This document shows, in pieces, positions 47,640-58,385 of a stretch of DNA of 64,000 bases. The notes under the pieces are model-generated. The model searched no databases. It was not told where the DNA came from and saw nothing but the letters and a program-made list of their open reading frames with translations. Source of the stretch: Adiantum capillus-veneris (Eukaryota; Streptophyta; Polypodiopsida; Polypodiales; Pteridaceae); NCBI GenBank assembly GCA_014529385.2, contig CM043952.1, positions 58,302,119 to 58,366,118 of the forward strand, read 5' to 3'. A program made the translations under genes and the position numbers. Numbering within the stretch: the first letter of the stretch is position 1; each line of letters begins with the position of its first letter.

Positions 47640-47830
47640 CTAGATGGTCATTGTCAGGGATGTAGTGACTCTTGCCTCCCTGAAGATCCACCTTCTTCCC
47701 TATCTTCTGAAGACATTTCACCAGTACTTTTGGATCGACGGAGCCCACCATGAGTGAAGGCAGCAATACCCTATATTCCATTGAGGGCTTTCTTTACCCG
47801 CTTCATGCAGGCATCGCAGTCTATGGAGAC
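47640..47830 (-). pseudogene. Captured heavy-metal-associated (HMA/HIPP-like) gene fragment
   Basis: Minus-strand translation gives VSIDCDACMKRVKKALNGI, the metal-binding loop of an HMA domain with its CxxC (CDAC). After a stop and a shift it continues GSVDPKVLVKCLQKIGKKVD, the C-terminal strand and helix of the same fold. About 12-15 residues between the two halves are missing. The Lys/Gly-rich tail LQGGKSHYIPDNDH follows. The fold and order match plant HIPP-type metallochaperone-like proteins. It lies inside the CACTA element upstream of its transposase, so it was most likely captured from a host gene. Not expressible as HMA in its present form. Confidence 0.7.
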
Positions 47831-47965
47831 CTAAATCTAATCTAATATATCGTAAATCTAAATCTAGCATAAATAAACGTAAATCTAACTAAAAATAAAC
47901 CTAAATCTAATCTAATTTAACTTAAATAAACCTAAATCTAATTTAACGTAAGTCTACATCTAACC
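47831..47965. repeat. CTAAATCTAA-type minisatellite
   Basis: Irregular repetition of CTAAATCTAA / CGTAAATCTA / ATAAACC motifs over about 130 bases next to the HMA fragment. The motif resembles short interspersed telomere-like AT-rich repeats but is not the canonical TTTAGGG. Confidence 0.7.
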
Positions 47966-48004
47966 TAATCTTTAACGTCTTTTAGGATAGTTTCCTACGA
48001 CGTT

Positions 48005-48190
48005 ATAACTCTCTTCTTCTTGTGTGTGTGCGCGTGTGTGGATGTGTGTGCCAATAAAAAGAGATAAATGGTATAACCTTTCTATCACCCATGCCAAGTA
48101 TGATAGATTGGTTATGCCATTTCCCTCTTGAATAATAGGTCTTGAGTTCAACTCCTCGTCGGCTAGATCTTTAGGTCTTTTAATTTTAAT
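48005..48190 (+). mobile_element. Possible tRNA-derived SINE
   Basis: A 186-bp block between two perfect 17-bp direct repeats, TAGTTTCCTACGACGTT, at 47988-48004 and 48191-48207. It contains an A-box-like GATAGATTGGTTATG and, about 33 bases on, a B-box-like GGTCTTGAGTTCAACTC, then a T-rich end. These are the features of a plant SINE with a long target duplication. A (TG)-rich segment in its first half is unusual. Confidence 0.45.
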
Positions 48191-48206
48191 TAGTTTCCTA
48201 CGACGT

Positions 48207-49326
48207 TGTCAGGAGTTTTTTGGAGCAAGGGATTGCGCATATGTACATACACATGCATGGTGCATCAAATAAAGAATTGCCCATTTTCCTTAGCCAGGTG
48301 GTTACGTGGGGCCCACATGTGTACAGGTAGGACAGCATGTACATAGTTCATCGATTTTCACTATCACCAGTACCAGTATGTTTTTTCTACAATAATGAGG
48401 AGTTTATAGCACGTAAAAATTCTCGAGGAAGCTATCCGCGGGCCGATGACGTGAGGCCAGCAGGTGCGTCAGATGGCATCTAGTGGCGTCAGGAGGGCGA
48501 ACGAGGTCAATATTTGCACACAGATGAGGACGGACACAACGTGGGTGTTTTCTTGTGAGAGTTATGCAGAAAGGTCATCATTAGGACCAATTTTTGGGGC
48601 CACTTCACATGGTGGTGAGATTCATTAGTGGAAAAAAGCTGAGTGCCAGGTGTGCGAATGATGCAAAAAGGTGACAACTATGCACTGCGAGGTCAGTTTT
48701 TGGCCTGTTCGGGGTCCGTTTGAGGTCATCTAAAAGGCCAAGGGTGCCCAAGTAATAAAGCTAAGTGTGGGAACTGAAAAAACAGAGAAAAGACCAGAAA
48801 AAACGTGGAGAAGAGAGGAGGAACAGCCGCAGGTGTGTTTTTGGTGATTTTGGAACCTGTTTTGGCCGTAAACTGCTCATCCGAAGTCGGATTTGAGCAC
48901 TTTGACATTGTAGACTGGGGTTTTGGGCCGTTCCGGACGCGATGGCGCTGTCCATTTTGCCAAATTCCTCACTCTTTTCCTGCTGTTTTTCTGTGTAAGT
49001 TTCTCCTATGAGCGAAGTTTCTGCTCTAGCTTGTGATTGTATCTGGTATCTTTTACCCATATTGTGTGAGTTGTTTGCCCCATTGGTGTTGGCCCAAGCT
49101 CATTTGTATCTAAACATCAGAAATTCTCCTCTTTTGAGCTGAGTTTTTTGGGTGTGTGTGTGTGTGTGTGTGTCTGTGTGGAGTGGGCAAGTGGATAGTC
49201 TCTCTCCTCTCACTCTAGAGGTGTGTTCCCTGTCTCGGCCAGGTGTGTTGTGTAAGCCGAGTGGTGCCCCATAGTGTGTGTCGGGTCGTTATAGAGGCGT
49301 TGTGTGTGTTTTCATCCCGCTCACCA
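48207..49326 (+). repeat. Tat 5' LTR
   Basis: Starts TGTCAGGAG, ends CGCTCACCA. Contains a (GT)n run near 49150-49177. No obvious TATA box was identified. Confidence 0.93.
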
Positions 49327-49332
49327 TTCTTT

Positions 49333-49350
49333 TGGCGCCCCCACGGAGGA
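49333..49350 (+). promoter_or_regulatory. Putative primer-binding site of the Tat element
   Basis: TGGCGCCCCCACGGAGGA lies six bases after the LTR end. The first seven bases fit tRNA-Asp or tRNA-Lys type sites, the rest matches neither well, so the primer tRNA is unresolved. Confidence 0.6.
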
Positions 49351-49370
49351 TCTTCTTCGAGTACCTTCTG

Positions 49371-49497
49371 CTTCGAGCTTCGAGCTTCGAGCTTCGAGCT
49401 TCGAGCTTCGAGCTTCGGGATTACAGGTTGCAGATTACAGGTTACAGGTTACAGGGACAGGTACAGGTACAGGTGATTCACACAGGTACAGGTAGCT
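49371..49497 (+). repeat. CTTCGAG heptamer and ACAGGT repeats in the Tat leader
   Basis: Six perfect CTTCGAG units plus one variant (49371-49419), then an array of ACAGGT/ACAGGTT units to 49497. Placed 20-160 bases after the primer site, in the untranslated leader. Confidence 0.9.
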
Positions 49498-50407
49498 GGA
49501 GTACAATGATATACTAGCAGTGATGTCACTTACAGTTGTTGTGGGTATGCATCACTTGGCGCCTGTTTGAGCGCATTGTCTGCTGGATTGTACGTTACTT
49601 GTGGAAACTGCCATTGTACGCATTTGTGGAGCCATACTTGGTTGTATTTGGCAGTCCCAGCCATTTCTGAGACTTGGTTTGGAAGATAGTCATTTTTGAG
49701 ACTTGACTATACGCGATTTGCATTAGCCTTCGTGTGAGGGTCGATAGCGTGAGGTTTTTATTGAGCTGGGGGATTCTCAAATGTGGAGATCCTTTCGGTG
49801 ATACAGGTAGCTGGGGCACCCTTTTTGTGACCTCGCCATAGGCTATGTACTAGTGAGTCCTACTTGATGCTCGGGTTCTATTGTTGGCAGTTTATGCATA
49901 CAGATACAGTCTATATTTTGGGTTCCTACTGCTCTACTTCTGGGGAAACTCTGTCGAAATTTTCCCAAGTTATGATGGCTGGTTTTTTGGTATTTTGAGC
50001 CATTTATGCTGTTATGCTGCTGAAATTTTGGCAAAATCAGAGGTTGAGTCAGGTGTGCCTTCTTGGGAGCTTCATGGTTGGCTTTAATGGATGATCAAAA
50101 TGGCTCTCAGTTCACTCCTTTTCATTTAACTCAAAGAATTCAGATTCATGTTCATATGTCCAGGAAGATCTTTTTCCAGCAGTGCATAGTCTTTATGTTT
50201 GGGCCAAGAAGATTGAGAGAGATCTTGGAATGTCCTTTGCCTGTTGTAATTCCGATGATCAACTATGAAAACTCATTTGATGTGCATGTGTTTGTCCTTA
50301 TCTAAAGCTAAGCTCCATTGAAGTTTCAGGGGATTGGGTAGTGAAAAGTTTTGGGTTCTTGCACGTGTGTTCAAAGGGATTCTCAAAGCATCATAATTTG
50401 GGTAGCC
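49498..50407 (+). other. Tat untranslated leader
   Basis: About 0.9 kb with several short ATG-started frames and no recognised domain, in front of the gag start at 50408. Confidence 0.6.
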
Positions 50408-53400
50408 ATGGCTTTCTCTTATCCCGAGTTTCATGGAATAAGTGATGAAGATGTGGAAGAATTTTTGGAAAAGATGGAGGTTGCCTACATTAGCAACCAG
50501 ATTCATGACCCTACGCAAATGTTACGCCTTCTCCAAATTTGTTTGAAGAGTGATGCACGAGTTTGGTCTAAAGCATTTGAAGAGGAGTTGCGTGTGGCTG
50601 ATCCACCTGTAAGGTTGAGTTGGGAGAACCTACGACATGGGTTGGAAGTGGAGTTTGTGACGATAGAAGATCCTGACAAGGTGTGGCAAGAAGTACAGGC
50701 TTTGGTGCAAAAGGAAGGTGAGCCAGTAGATGCGTACATACGAAAGTTTTCATTGGCATGGGAGCGAATGTGCAAGGCTTTAGCACCACAGGTACCCCCG
50801 CCTGACATGATGAAGAAGGACAGGTTCTTGGCTGGTCTTTGGGAGAATATACGTTGGAGAGTGGAGCTAAAGAAGCCTAGGACATATGAGGATGCACTAG
50901 AGGTAGCAAGGAACAAAGAGTGGAAGCTGAGAAAAATAAGCCAGTTAGGGGTGGAGTCTTTGCCAATGAGGTCTGAATTTCAGCCTATAGAGTCTTTACA
51001 AGGGCGCATGTTAGGGGTTCATCATGAGCCAGTAGTTCCTGTTACTACTCAGGTTATGCCAACAGTGGTCACTACAGCAGTGCAAGATGATGGGCTAAGG
51101 CAAGACATGAGGCAAATGGTAGATTTGATGAAGAATCTCAACCTAAACATGCTAGGTCAAGTGGGAAATAATCGAGGTCGAGGGAGGTTTGCAAATCAGC
51201 AAGGAGGTGAAGAAAGGCCTAGGAATGGTGTTGGACAAAGCAATGGTAGGTTTTGGAGGCAGACGCCCACATGTTATAATTGTGGAGAGTTGGGCCACAT
51301 CAGCCCGCAATGTGATAAGCCACGAAGGATGGGGGGAGACATGTATCCATTGCCAAAACAGGTGCTAACTAGGTCGCATGATTATGGCATCGAAATTAAG
51401 GGAGATGAAGGAACCACCGGATTAACCCAGGAGGAAAAGGGAAAGACAAAAGTGCTAAGTGTAGTCACCTTGGAGAAGGCATCAAAGCTAGAGGATACAT
51501 TAGTGATGCCTATTGGGAAGAGGACCACAGAGGAAAAGGAAGGAAGAAGTGCCCCAGGTCCTAGTAAGAAGAAAGGAAAGAGCCATGAAGGCGAGGATGT
51601 CAAGGCCAAGAGGAAAAGGAGAGCTCGTCGAAAGTTTCATGTTTCAGATTTTCCACTAGGGGATGGGCAATTAAGCTATGACTTGAGGGAGGATCTGACG
51701 AGCAGGAAGGCAGATGTTACTTTTGGGCAGCTTATAGAGATGGTGCCTAAGCTAAAGCGACAGTGGAAGAGGATGGTTAACCCAATGGAGAAAGAGCCAG
51801 AGAGAGGTTCAGTAAAGGTGTTGGCAATGGATGAGCTACCAGACATTTGTCCAATAGTAGATGTGTGGCATAAAAGGAAAAATTTGGGACAAGGTTATGT
51901 GGATGGCGGAGCCCAAATATGCATCATAACACACTCATGCGTTGAGAAGATGGGTCTCACAGTGGCTGGGGTGTCAGGGTTTCGGATCAGATTGGCAAAC
52001 CATCAAAAAGTAAAATGCTTGGGTGTTGTAAAGAGCTTAGAAGTGGAGGCATATGATGCAAAGGCAGTGGTTGATTTTCATGTGATGCCAGCAGGGTTGG
52101 GAGCATATCCTATTATACTGGGCAGACCATGGTTACGTGCAGTGGGAGCTGTTCAGGATTGGCGACATGGTACGATTAGCCTCTATGGAAAGACAGGTAC
52201 CAAGAAGCTTTATAATATGGACACAAGGAAACGATTAGAGGAGCTTTATGAAGATGAGGATGAGTCTAGTGATGAAGACTCTTCCACGGTGACAGATGAG
52301 GACAGTGATAGCACTACCAGCAGTGATGAGGATGCTGATGTTGCATTTCTTTTGATGGACAAAGAAATCCAGGAGATTGGCTTAGTTGCATTTGCGAATG
52401 AGGTTGAAGATGAAAGTGAAGGGCCTTATGAAGTGATTCAAGGGCTGATGCAAACCAAGGTTGAGTTGTCAAAGAAGCAGGAATTAATGACGCAAATGAT
52501 TAGTGGAGACCTCTCAGCTATGGAGAAGGATATATTTTTGCATATGTTGGCTAGTTTTCCTGATTTGTTCATTACTTCATATGAAGAGATCAGAGGGTTC
52601 AAGGGTGAAGAGATGCATATAGAGCTAAAAGAAGGTGCTAAGACAGTGCGGCAAAGGCTAAGAAGGATGGGTCAAGAGCAAATGGAAGCCTTGCGAGAAG
52701 AGGTGGACAAGTTATTGAAGGCAGGGTTCATAGTTCCAGTGGAGACCACAGAATGGGTGAGTCCAGTTGTAGTCAGTCCAAAGAAGGATGGGAAGTGGAG
52801 AATTTGTGTAGATTTTAAACTCTTAAATGCAGCCACTAAGAAGAACCCATATCCTCTTCCATTCATCGATCAGATCTTGGATTCAGTGGCAGGTTATGAG
52901 AGGTACAGTGTGTGTGATGGTTTTTCAGGCTATTTTCAATTGAAGATTGCTCTTAAAGACCGCACAAAGACAACTTTTATTACGCCATGGGGCTGCTATT
53001 GCTACACAGTATTGCCATTTGGGTTGTCAAATGGACCTTCCTTTTATCAAGAGAGAGCAAATTGGGTGTTGGAACCATTCATTGGTAGTTGTGTTAAAGC
53101 TTTTATGGATGACTTCTGTGTTTATAGCAGTAGGGCTGAATACCATGAGAAGCTGCAGATGGTATTGGCTCGATATGATGAATGTGGAGGACAACTAAAT
53201 CCAAAGAAATTTCATCTAGCAGAGCCAAGGGTGAAGTTATTGGGCCACATGGTGTTAGAAAATGGCATTGAGGCTGATCCAGACAAGGTTAAGTCTATTA
53301 TTCTTCTTCCATCACCTACGAGTACGAAGCAATTGGCAACCTTTATACACAAAGTGAAGTACATGGCACGGTTAATTCCATTGTCTTCGCAACTTATTTA

Positions 53401-54793
53401 TCCATTACAGCAAGTGGCAAAGCATGATCCATTGCAATGGGATGACAAGTGTGAAGAAGTGTTTCAAGAGGTGAAAGAGGTGTTAGGGGGGTTGTTAGCC
53501 ATGCAGGCTCCTGATTGGGAGAAAGTGTTTTATGTAAATCCATCAGTAGGGGATGATGCCATTGGTGCTATGCTATTGCAAAAGGGGAAGGGCAGCCATT
53601 ATATGAGGCCAGTGTATTGTGCAAGCCGAGTGAAGTTGGTAGCAGAGAGAAAGTTATCGGAAGTAGAGCTAGTGATGGCCAGTGTAATATTTGCTTGTCG
53701 ACGATTTCGTCATTACTTGCTACCACGGCCTTTTGTTTTGTTGACGAATTATGCCTTTTTGCCACAGTTAATTAATGGTATTAACATGTCAAATGTGGTG
53801 AAGAAATGGGTAATTGAGCTGCAAGAGTTTGAGTTCTCTTTTCTAGTGGAAGATAGTACAAGGGCTACCCTAGCTGATTTGTTGACCTACAAGGAGAATC
53901 CCCTTATTGTTAAGGAAGAGGTGGTGAGAAAGGTAGTTGCAGAAGTGCCACAGATCAGCAATGCACATGTGTTGTTCTTTGATGGTTCATACAGAAAGAG
54001 CCACGATGCAGCTTCAGGGGGTATAGCACTTTATGATCCAGAGGGGAAGCTAGTATGCAAGAGAGGGTTCAAATTGGATGCGCATAGTAACAATGAGGCT
54101 GAATATGCTACATTGGAAGCCGGATTACACTTTTGTTTGAAGCATGGGGTTCGAAGGTTGAGCATAAAAGGTGATGCCTTGTTAGTGGTGAAGCAAGTGC
54201 TGGGTGTGTGGAAGAGCAAGAACACCTCATTGAAGGAAATGTGCTTCAGAATTAAAGGCCTGTTAAAAAAGTTCGAAGCATGGAGCATCAGACACATTGA
54301 ACGTGCTCTAAATGGAGAGGCACATGAAGCAGCTCAAGGCATGATTGGGGAGCTATTCGTGTTGAGGACCAATTTACCTCTTTATCATGGCCGGGAAAGT
54401 TTGGCTCAAGAAGAGGAGTTTTTGCTAACAGGAATCATTCCAAAGGAGATTCAAAAGTCTAAGAAGTATGGCTTTGTGCGTAGAGCATACAGGTACAAAT
54501 TGATTGGTGATGTCTTATACATGAAAGGGGTTGATCTCGTGTTGAGACGTGTACCTTGGCGGGAGGAGCTTTACAGAGTGTTGGAAGAGAATCATGAAGG
54601 CGCATGTGGTGGCCATTTTGCTCTAAAGATCACCTTGCATAAGATTTTGCAAGAGGGGTATGTATGGCCTAGTTTGCACAAGGATGTTCACCATTGGTGT
54701 AGGTCTTGCAATAGGTGTCAAGCATTTGGGAAGAGAGTGTTGAAGCCAGAGCTACGAAAAACCATTATGGAGTTTGATGTGTTTGAAAAGTGA
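50408..54793 (+). pseudogene. gag-pol: Tat gag-pol polyprotein: Gag, protease, RT, two RNase H domains, integrase zinc module
   Basis: Start chosen at MAFSYPEFHG, in the good context GCCATGG; an in-frame ATG 57 bases earlier is possible. Gag covers about residues 1-230 with the knuckle CYNCGELGHISPQC near 290. The protease active site is YVDGGAQICII near 495, with YPIILGRPWL about 80 residues later. RT shows WRICVDFKLLN, VCDGFSGYFQLKI and the intact AFMDDFCVYSS near 900. The first RNase H has NPSVGDDAIGAML and LLTNYAF, so two catalytic aspartates are Asn. A second, archaeal-type RNase H follows near 1190-1310 (LFFDGSYRKSHDAASGG, NNEAEYATLEAG, KGDALLVV). The integrase HHCC module is near 1390-1440. 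A TGA at 54791-54793 replaces a Trp-type codon and the frame continues beyond it. Confidence 0.95.
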
Positions 54794-55759
54794 GGAATTG
54801 ATGCAATAGGCCCGTTACCTATCACAAGCAGGGGCAAAAGCTATATTTTGACGGCAGTGGACTATCTTTCTAGATGGGCAGAGGCTATAGCAGTAAAACA
54901 GATCACTGCAAAGGATGTGGCAAAATTTGTGTATGATGAAATATGTTGCAAGTTTGGGGTGCCATTAGAGCTACTTTCAGATAAGGGGCCAGGATTTAGA
55001 GCTAAACTGCTAGACTTCTTATGCACAAAGATGAAGATTAAGCACCAGCATACCACTCCTTATTACCCGCAGTGTAATGGCTTAAATGAAAGGTTCAATG
55101 GTGAGTTGGTACAAATTCTTTCTAAAGTGACAGAGCACCAAGGAAAGAATTGGGATTTGGAATTGCCTGGTGCATTATGGGCTTACCGTACTTCAGTGAA
55201 GACAGGTACAGGGTTTACTCCATTTCATTTGGTGTATGGAAAGGAAGCACTATTGCCTGTGGAAGTAGAGTTGCCTGCGGTCAAGATGTTAGAGAAGTTG
55301 CTTGGGCCGCCTAGTGATGCATTCAAAGAGAGGCTCTTGCAGTTACAAGAGGTCCAGTTGGATAGGATGAGCACATTGGAGCATTATGGGCAGATGCAGG
55401 ATAAGGCTTTGGCAAAGATAAATGAAAAGGTCAAAAGTAAGGGTATCAAGAAACATGACTTGGTTTTGCGCTACAACAGTAAGCTGGACAACACCTTCCA
55501 AAAGAAGTTTCAAATTAAGTGGGAAGGCCCTTTCAAGGTAGTAGAGTGTTTTCCAAATGGCACATATCAGCTGGCTAACCTGGATGGTGTTCTACATAAG
55601 TCAAGGGTAAATGGGTTGCGTCTTAAGTTGTATCATGCTAGGTTGATGATGGTGGAGCAAGATGAGTTTTCTGGAGAGCGAGTGATGTCTTTGAGGGATG
55701 AGGACACCTGTGATGCGGCGAGTCTCATATCTCTCTTTGCTGCTGCTGATCATGAATGA
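54794..55759 (+). pseudogene. pol: Tat integrase core and C-terminal domain
   Basis: Exactly in frame after the TGA. The first DDE Asp is in GIDAIGPLP, the second in LSDKGPGF and the Glu in NGLNERFNGELV. The C-terminal part has KHDLVLRYNSKLD and KWEGPFKVVECFPNGTYQL. An acidic tail ends at 55757-55759. No chromodomain. The element is one base change away from an uninterrupted gag-pol frame, so trans-complementation or readthrough in the recent past is plausible. Confidence 0.94.
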
Positions 55760-55768
55760 TCTAGCAGG

Positions 55769-55780
55769 CTAGGGGGTGGG
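55769..55780 (+). promoter_or_regulatory. Polypurine tract of the Tat element
   Basis: GGCTAGGGGGTGGG, seven to eight bases before the 3' LTR start; purine-rich with one T. Confidence 0.6.
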
Positions 55781-55787
55781 CAAATTA

Positions 55788-56930
55788 TGTCAGGAGTTTT
55801 TTGGAGCAAGGGATTGCACATATGTACATACACATGCATGGTGCATCAAATAAAGAATTGCCCATTTTCCTTAGCCAGGTGGTTACGTGGGGCCCACATG
55901 TGTACAGGTAGGACATCATGTACATAGTTCATCGATTTTCACTATCACTAGTACCAGTATTTTTTTCTACAATAATGAGGAGTTTATAGCGCGTAAAACT
56001 TCTCGAGGAAGCTATCCACGGGCCGACGACGTGAGGTCAGCAGGTGCGTCAGATGGCATCTAGTGGCGTCAGGAGGGCGAACGAGGTCAATATTTGCACG
56101 CGGATGAGGACGGACACAACGTGGGTGTTTTCTTGTGAGAGTTATGCAGAAAGGTCATCATTAGGACCACTTTTTGGGGACACTTCACGTGGTGGTGAGA
56201 TGCATTAGTGGAAAAAAGCTGAGTGCCAGGTGTGCGAATGATGCAAAAAGGTGACAACTATGCATTGCGAGGTCAGTTTTTGGCCTGTTCGGGGTCCGTT
56301 TGAGGTCATCTAAAAGGCCAAGGGTGCCCAAGTAATAAAGCTAAGTGTGGGAACTGAAAAAACAGAGAAAAGACCAGAAAAAACGTGGAGAAGAGAGGAG
56401 GAACAGCCGCAGGTGTGTTTTTGGTGATTTTGGAGCCTGTTTTGGTCGTAAACTGCTCATCCGAGGTCGGATTTGAGCACTTTGACATTGTAGACTGGGG
56501 TTTTGGGCCGTTCCGGACGCGATGGCGCTGTCCATTTTGCCAAATTCCTCACTCTTTTCCTGCTGTTTTTCTGTGTAAGTTTCTCCTATGAGCGAAGTTT
56601 CTGCTCTAGCTTGTGATTGTATCTGGTGTCTTTTACCCATATTGTGTGAGCTGTTTGCCCCATTGGTGTTGGCCCAAGCTCATTTGTATCTAAACATCAG
56701 AAATTCTCCTCTTTTGAGCTGAGTTTTTTGGGTGTGTGTGTGTGTGTGTGTGTCTGTGTGGAGTGGGCAAGTGGATAGTCTCTCTCCTCTCACTCCAGAG
56801 GTGTGTTCCCTGTCTCGGCCAGGTGTGTTGTGTAAGCCGAGTGGTGCCCCATAGTGTGTGTGTGTATCTTCCCAAGAGTGTGTGTCGGGTCGTTATAGAG
56901 GCGCTGTGTGTGTTTTCATCCCGCTCACCA
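55788..56930 (+). repeat. Tat 3' LTR
   Basis: Starts TGTCAGGAG and ends CGCTCACCA as in the 5' LTR, followed by ACGTT. Carries an additional GTGTGTATCTTCCCAAGAG segment near 56863. Confidence 0.93.
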
Positions 56931-56939
56931 ACGTTAAAT

Positions 56940-57174
56940 TAGTTTCTCTCTCTTTTCCTCTCTCAATGTGTGCGTTTTTTTGTTTATGCATGTTTTCTCT
57001 CTCTTTTCCTCTCTCAATGTGTGCGTTTTTTGTTTATGCATGTTCTCTCTCTCTTTTCCTCTCTCAATGTGTGCGTTTTTTGTTTATGCATGCTCTCTCT
57101 CTCTCTCTTTTCCTCTCTCAATGTGTGTGTGAATTCTTTGTTTATGTATGTGTGTGTGCGTTTTTGTTTATGTT

Positions 57175-57222
<48 letters not shown>

Positions 57223-57230
57223 AACACTAT

Positions 57231-57286
<56 letters not shown>

Positions 57287-57300
57287 AAGAGGGGAAGGGA
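56940..57300. repeat. Low-complexity region: ~50-bp tandem units, (CT)n, (GT)n, (GA)n
   Basis: Four units of about 50-55 bases (CTCTCTCTTTTCCTCTCTCA, then ATGTGTGCGTTTTTT and GTTTATGCATG) from 56943 to about 57170, then CT at 57180-57218, GT at 57228-57254 and GA at 57255-57290. It lies within the CACTA element, to the right of the Tat insertion. Open frames here are artefacts. Confidence 0.92.
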
Positions 57301-57440
57301 ACATGAGAGTGAGGAGAGGGAAGGAGCATACCTGGCTCTCCTTCCTCTCCTCGTGTGTGTGTGTGTTTGTGTGTGTGCGTGCGTGTGTGTGTGGAGAAGA
57401 AAGAGAGAGAGACAGAGAGGGAGAGCGTTACCTGCTCCTT

Positions 57441-57657
57441 GCTTGAGGGCGTCGAAAAACTCAGATCTGAGATCTGAGTTTTTGGACGCTCTCTGTTATT
57501 TTTTTAGCCCTGCCGGCGTCACTATGAGCGTCGCTATGAGCGTCACAAATTTACTTGTAAATTTGCGACGCTCATCGAGACGCTCATAGCGACGTCGTGA
57601 ATTTTTTTTTGAGCGTCGCTGTGTGAGCGTCGCTAATATGAATAACCTCTTGTAGTG
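57441..57657 (-). repeat. CACTA right terminus with sub-terminal repeats and hairpins
   Basis: The minus strand starts CACTACAAGAGGTTATTC, matching plant CACTA ends. Within 120 bases GCGACGCTC or TGAGCGTC motifs recur about ten times in both orientations. They form one large imperfect hairpin (about 57520-57595, arms around AAATTTAC/GTAAATTT) and a second with 13-bp arms (AAAAACTCAGATC, loop TGA) at 57455-57483. These are expected binding sites for the element's proteins. Confidence 0.8.
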
Positions 57658-58189
57658 TAAAGGATAATATGAACCTTGTCAATGATTATAATGCTACACT
57701 AGAGTAAACAAATGAAAATGCATTTTAAATGAACAATGTTTTTGTCTTATAAGACTCATTCTCTTTCTTTTATTGTGCACAAAATTTATGAAGTATGCAT
57801 GCTTAGGATCATGTTTGTGGTGATGACTTCTCCCAAACACCAAGTAGAACTTGTCACTCTACTTTGGAAGTATAATATGGACTAATTAAGAGCAAACATG
57901 CTTGCGGTAGCTAAGTCTCCCAAGCACCAAATGGATCAGTCATCCATTTTGGAATGATGTTGTAGGGTAAAAAGGGATCCTCTACTCACTAACAAACATT
58001 GACTAATGACTAGGCTTTATCTTCTCTACCTCATGGTTGAGGACGAGTGTGATTTCAAGAGAGAGGTAATGTCATAGAATATAATATCTAACTTTACCAA
58101 ATGATTTTTTCGTATTAAACTAATCATTTAATATGAGAATATAAAGGGGAAACAAGAGTTAGGATATAGATATGTGCTTCTGGACCCAT

Positions 58190-58385
58190 CTCAACAGGGG
58201 ACCAAAAGGAGAAATGCTTGCATCTCAATAAGGGTCCAAAAGGAGACGGTCTACCAAAGAGCAATGTGCAATAAGTGCTTTTAGATTTAACTTAGCAAGG
58301 GACCAAGAGGAGAGATGGTAACATCTCAATATGGGTCCAAAAGGAGGTAGTCTATCAAAGATCAATGTGCATCTAATGGAGCTTA
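58190..58385. repeat. Two-unit tandem repeat of about 110 bp
   Basis: The motifs GGGACCAA, AAGGAG, ACATCTCAATA and GGGTCCAAAAGGAG recur in the same order in both halves. Confidence 0.75.

Larger units (their letters stand above)
48207..56930 (+). mobile_element. Nearly intact Tat-type Ty3 retrotransposon nested in the CACTA element
   Basis: LTRs at 48207-49326 and 55788-56930, primer-site-like motif at 49333, long gag-pol frame, polypurine tract and matching flanks: ACGT (or ACGTT, as the T is shared with the LTR start) at 48203-48206 and again at 56931-56934. Gag-pol is one frame from 50408 to 55759 apart from a single TGA. An archaeal-type second RNase H before integrase places it in the Tat group. 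LTRs are highly similar, differing mainly by an insertion of about 22 bases near 56863 in the right one, so insertion is fairly recent. Confidence 0.95.
41991..57657 (-). mobile_element. CACTA (En/Spm) DNA transposon, left end missing, hosting a nested Tat element
   Basis: Minus-strand order from right to left: terminal CACTACAAGAGG at 57657, sub-terminal GCGACGCTC repeats and hairpins, captured HMA fragment, transposase gene (Transposase_21 to DUF4216), then a second gene of Transposase_24 type, cut by the copia LTR at 41990. A Ty3 Tat element (48207-56930) sits in the 5' part with a target duplication. The bases after the terminus, TAA (57658-57660), would be the 3-bp target duplication. 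The left terminus was not found. Confidence 0.85.
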
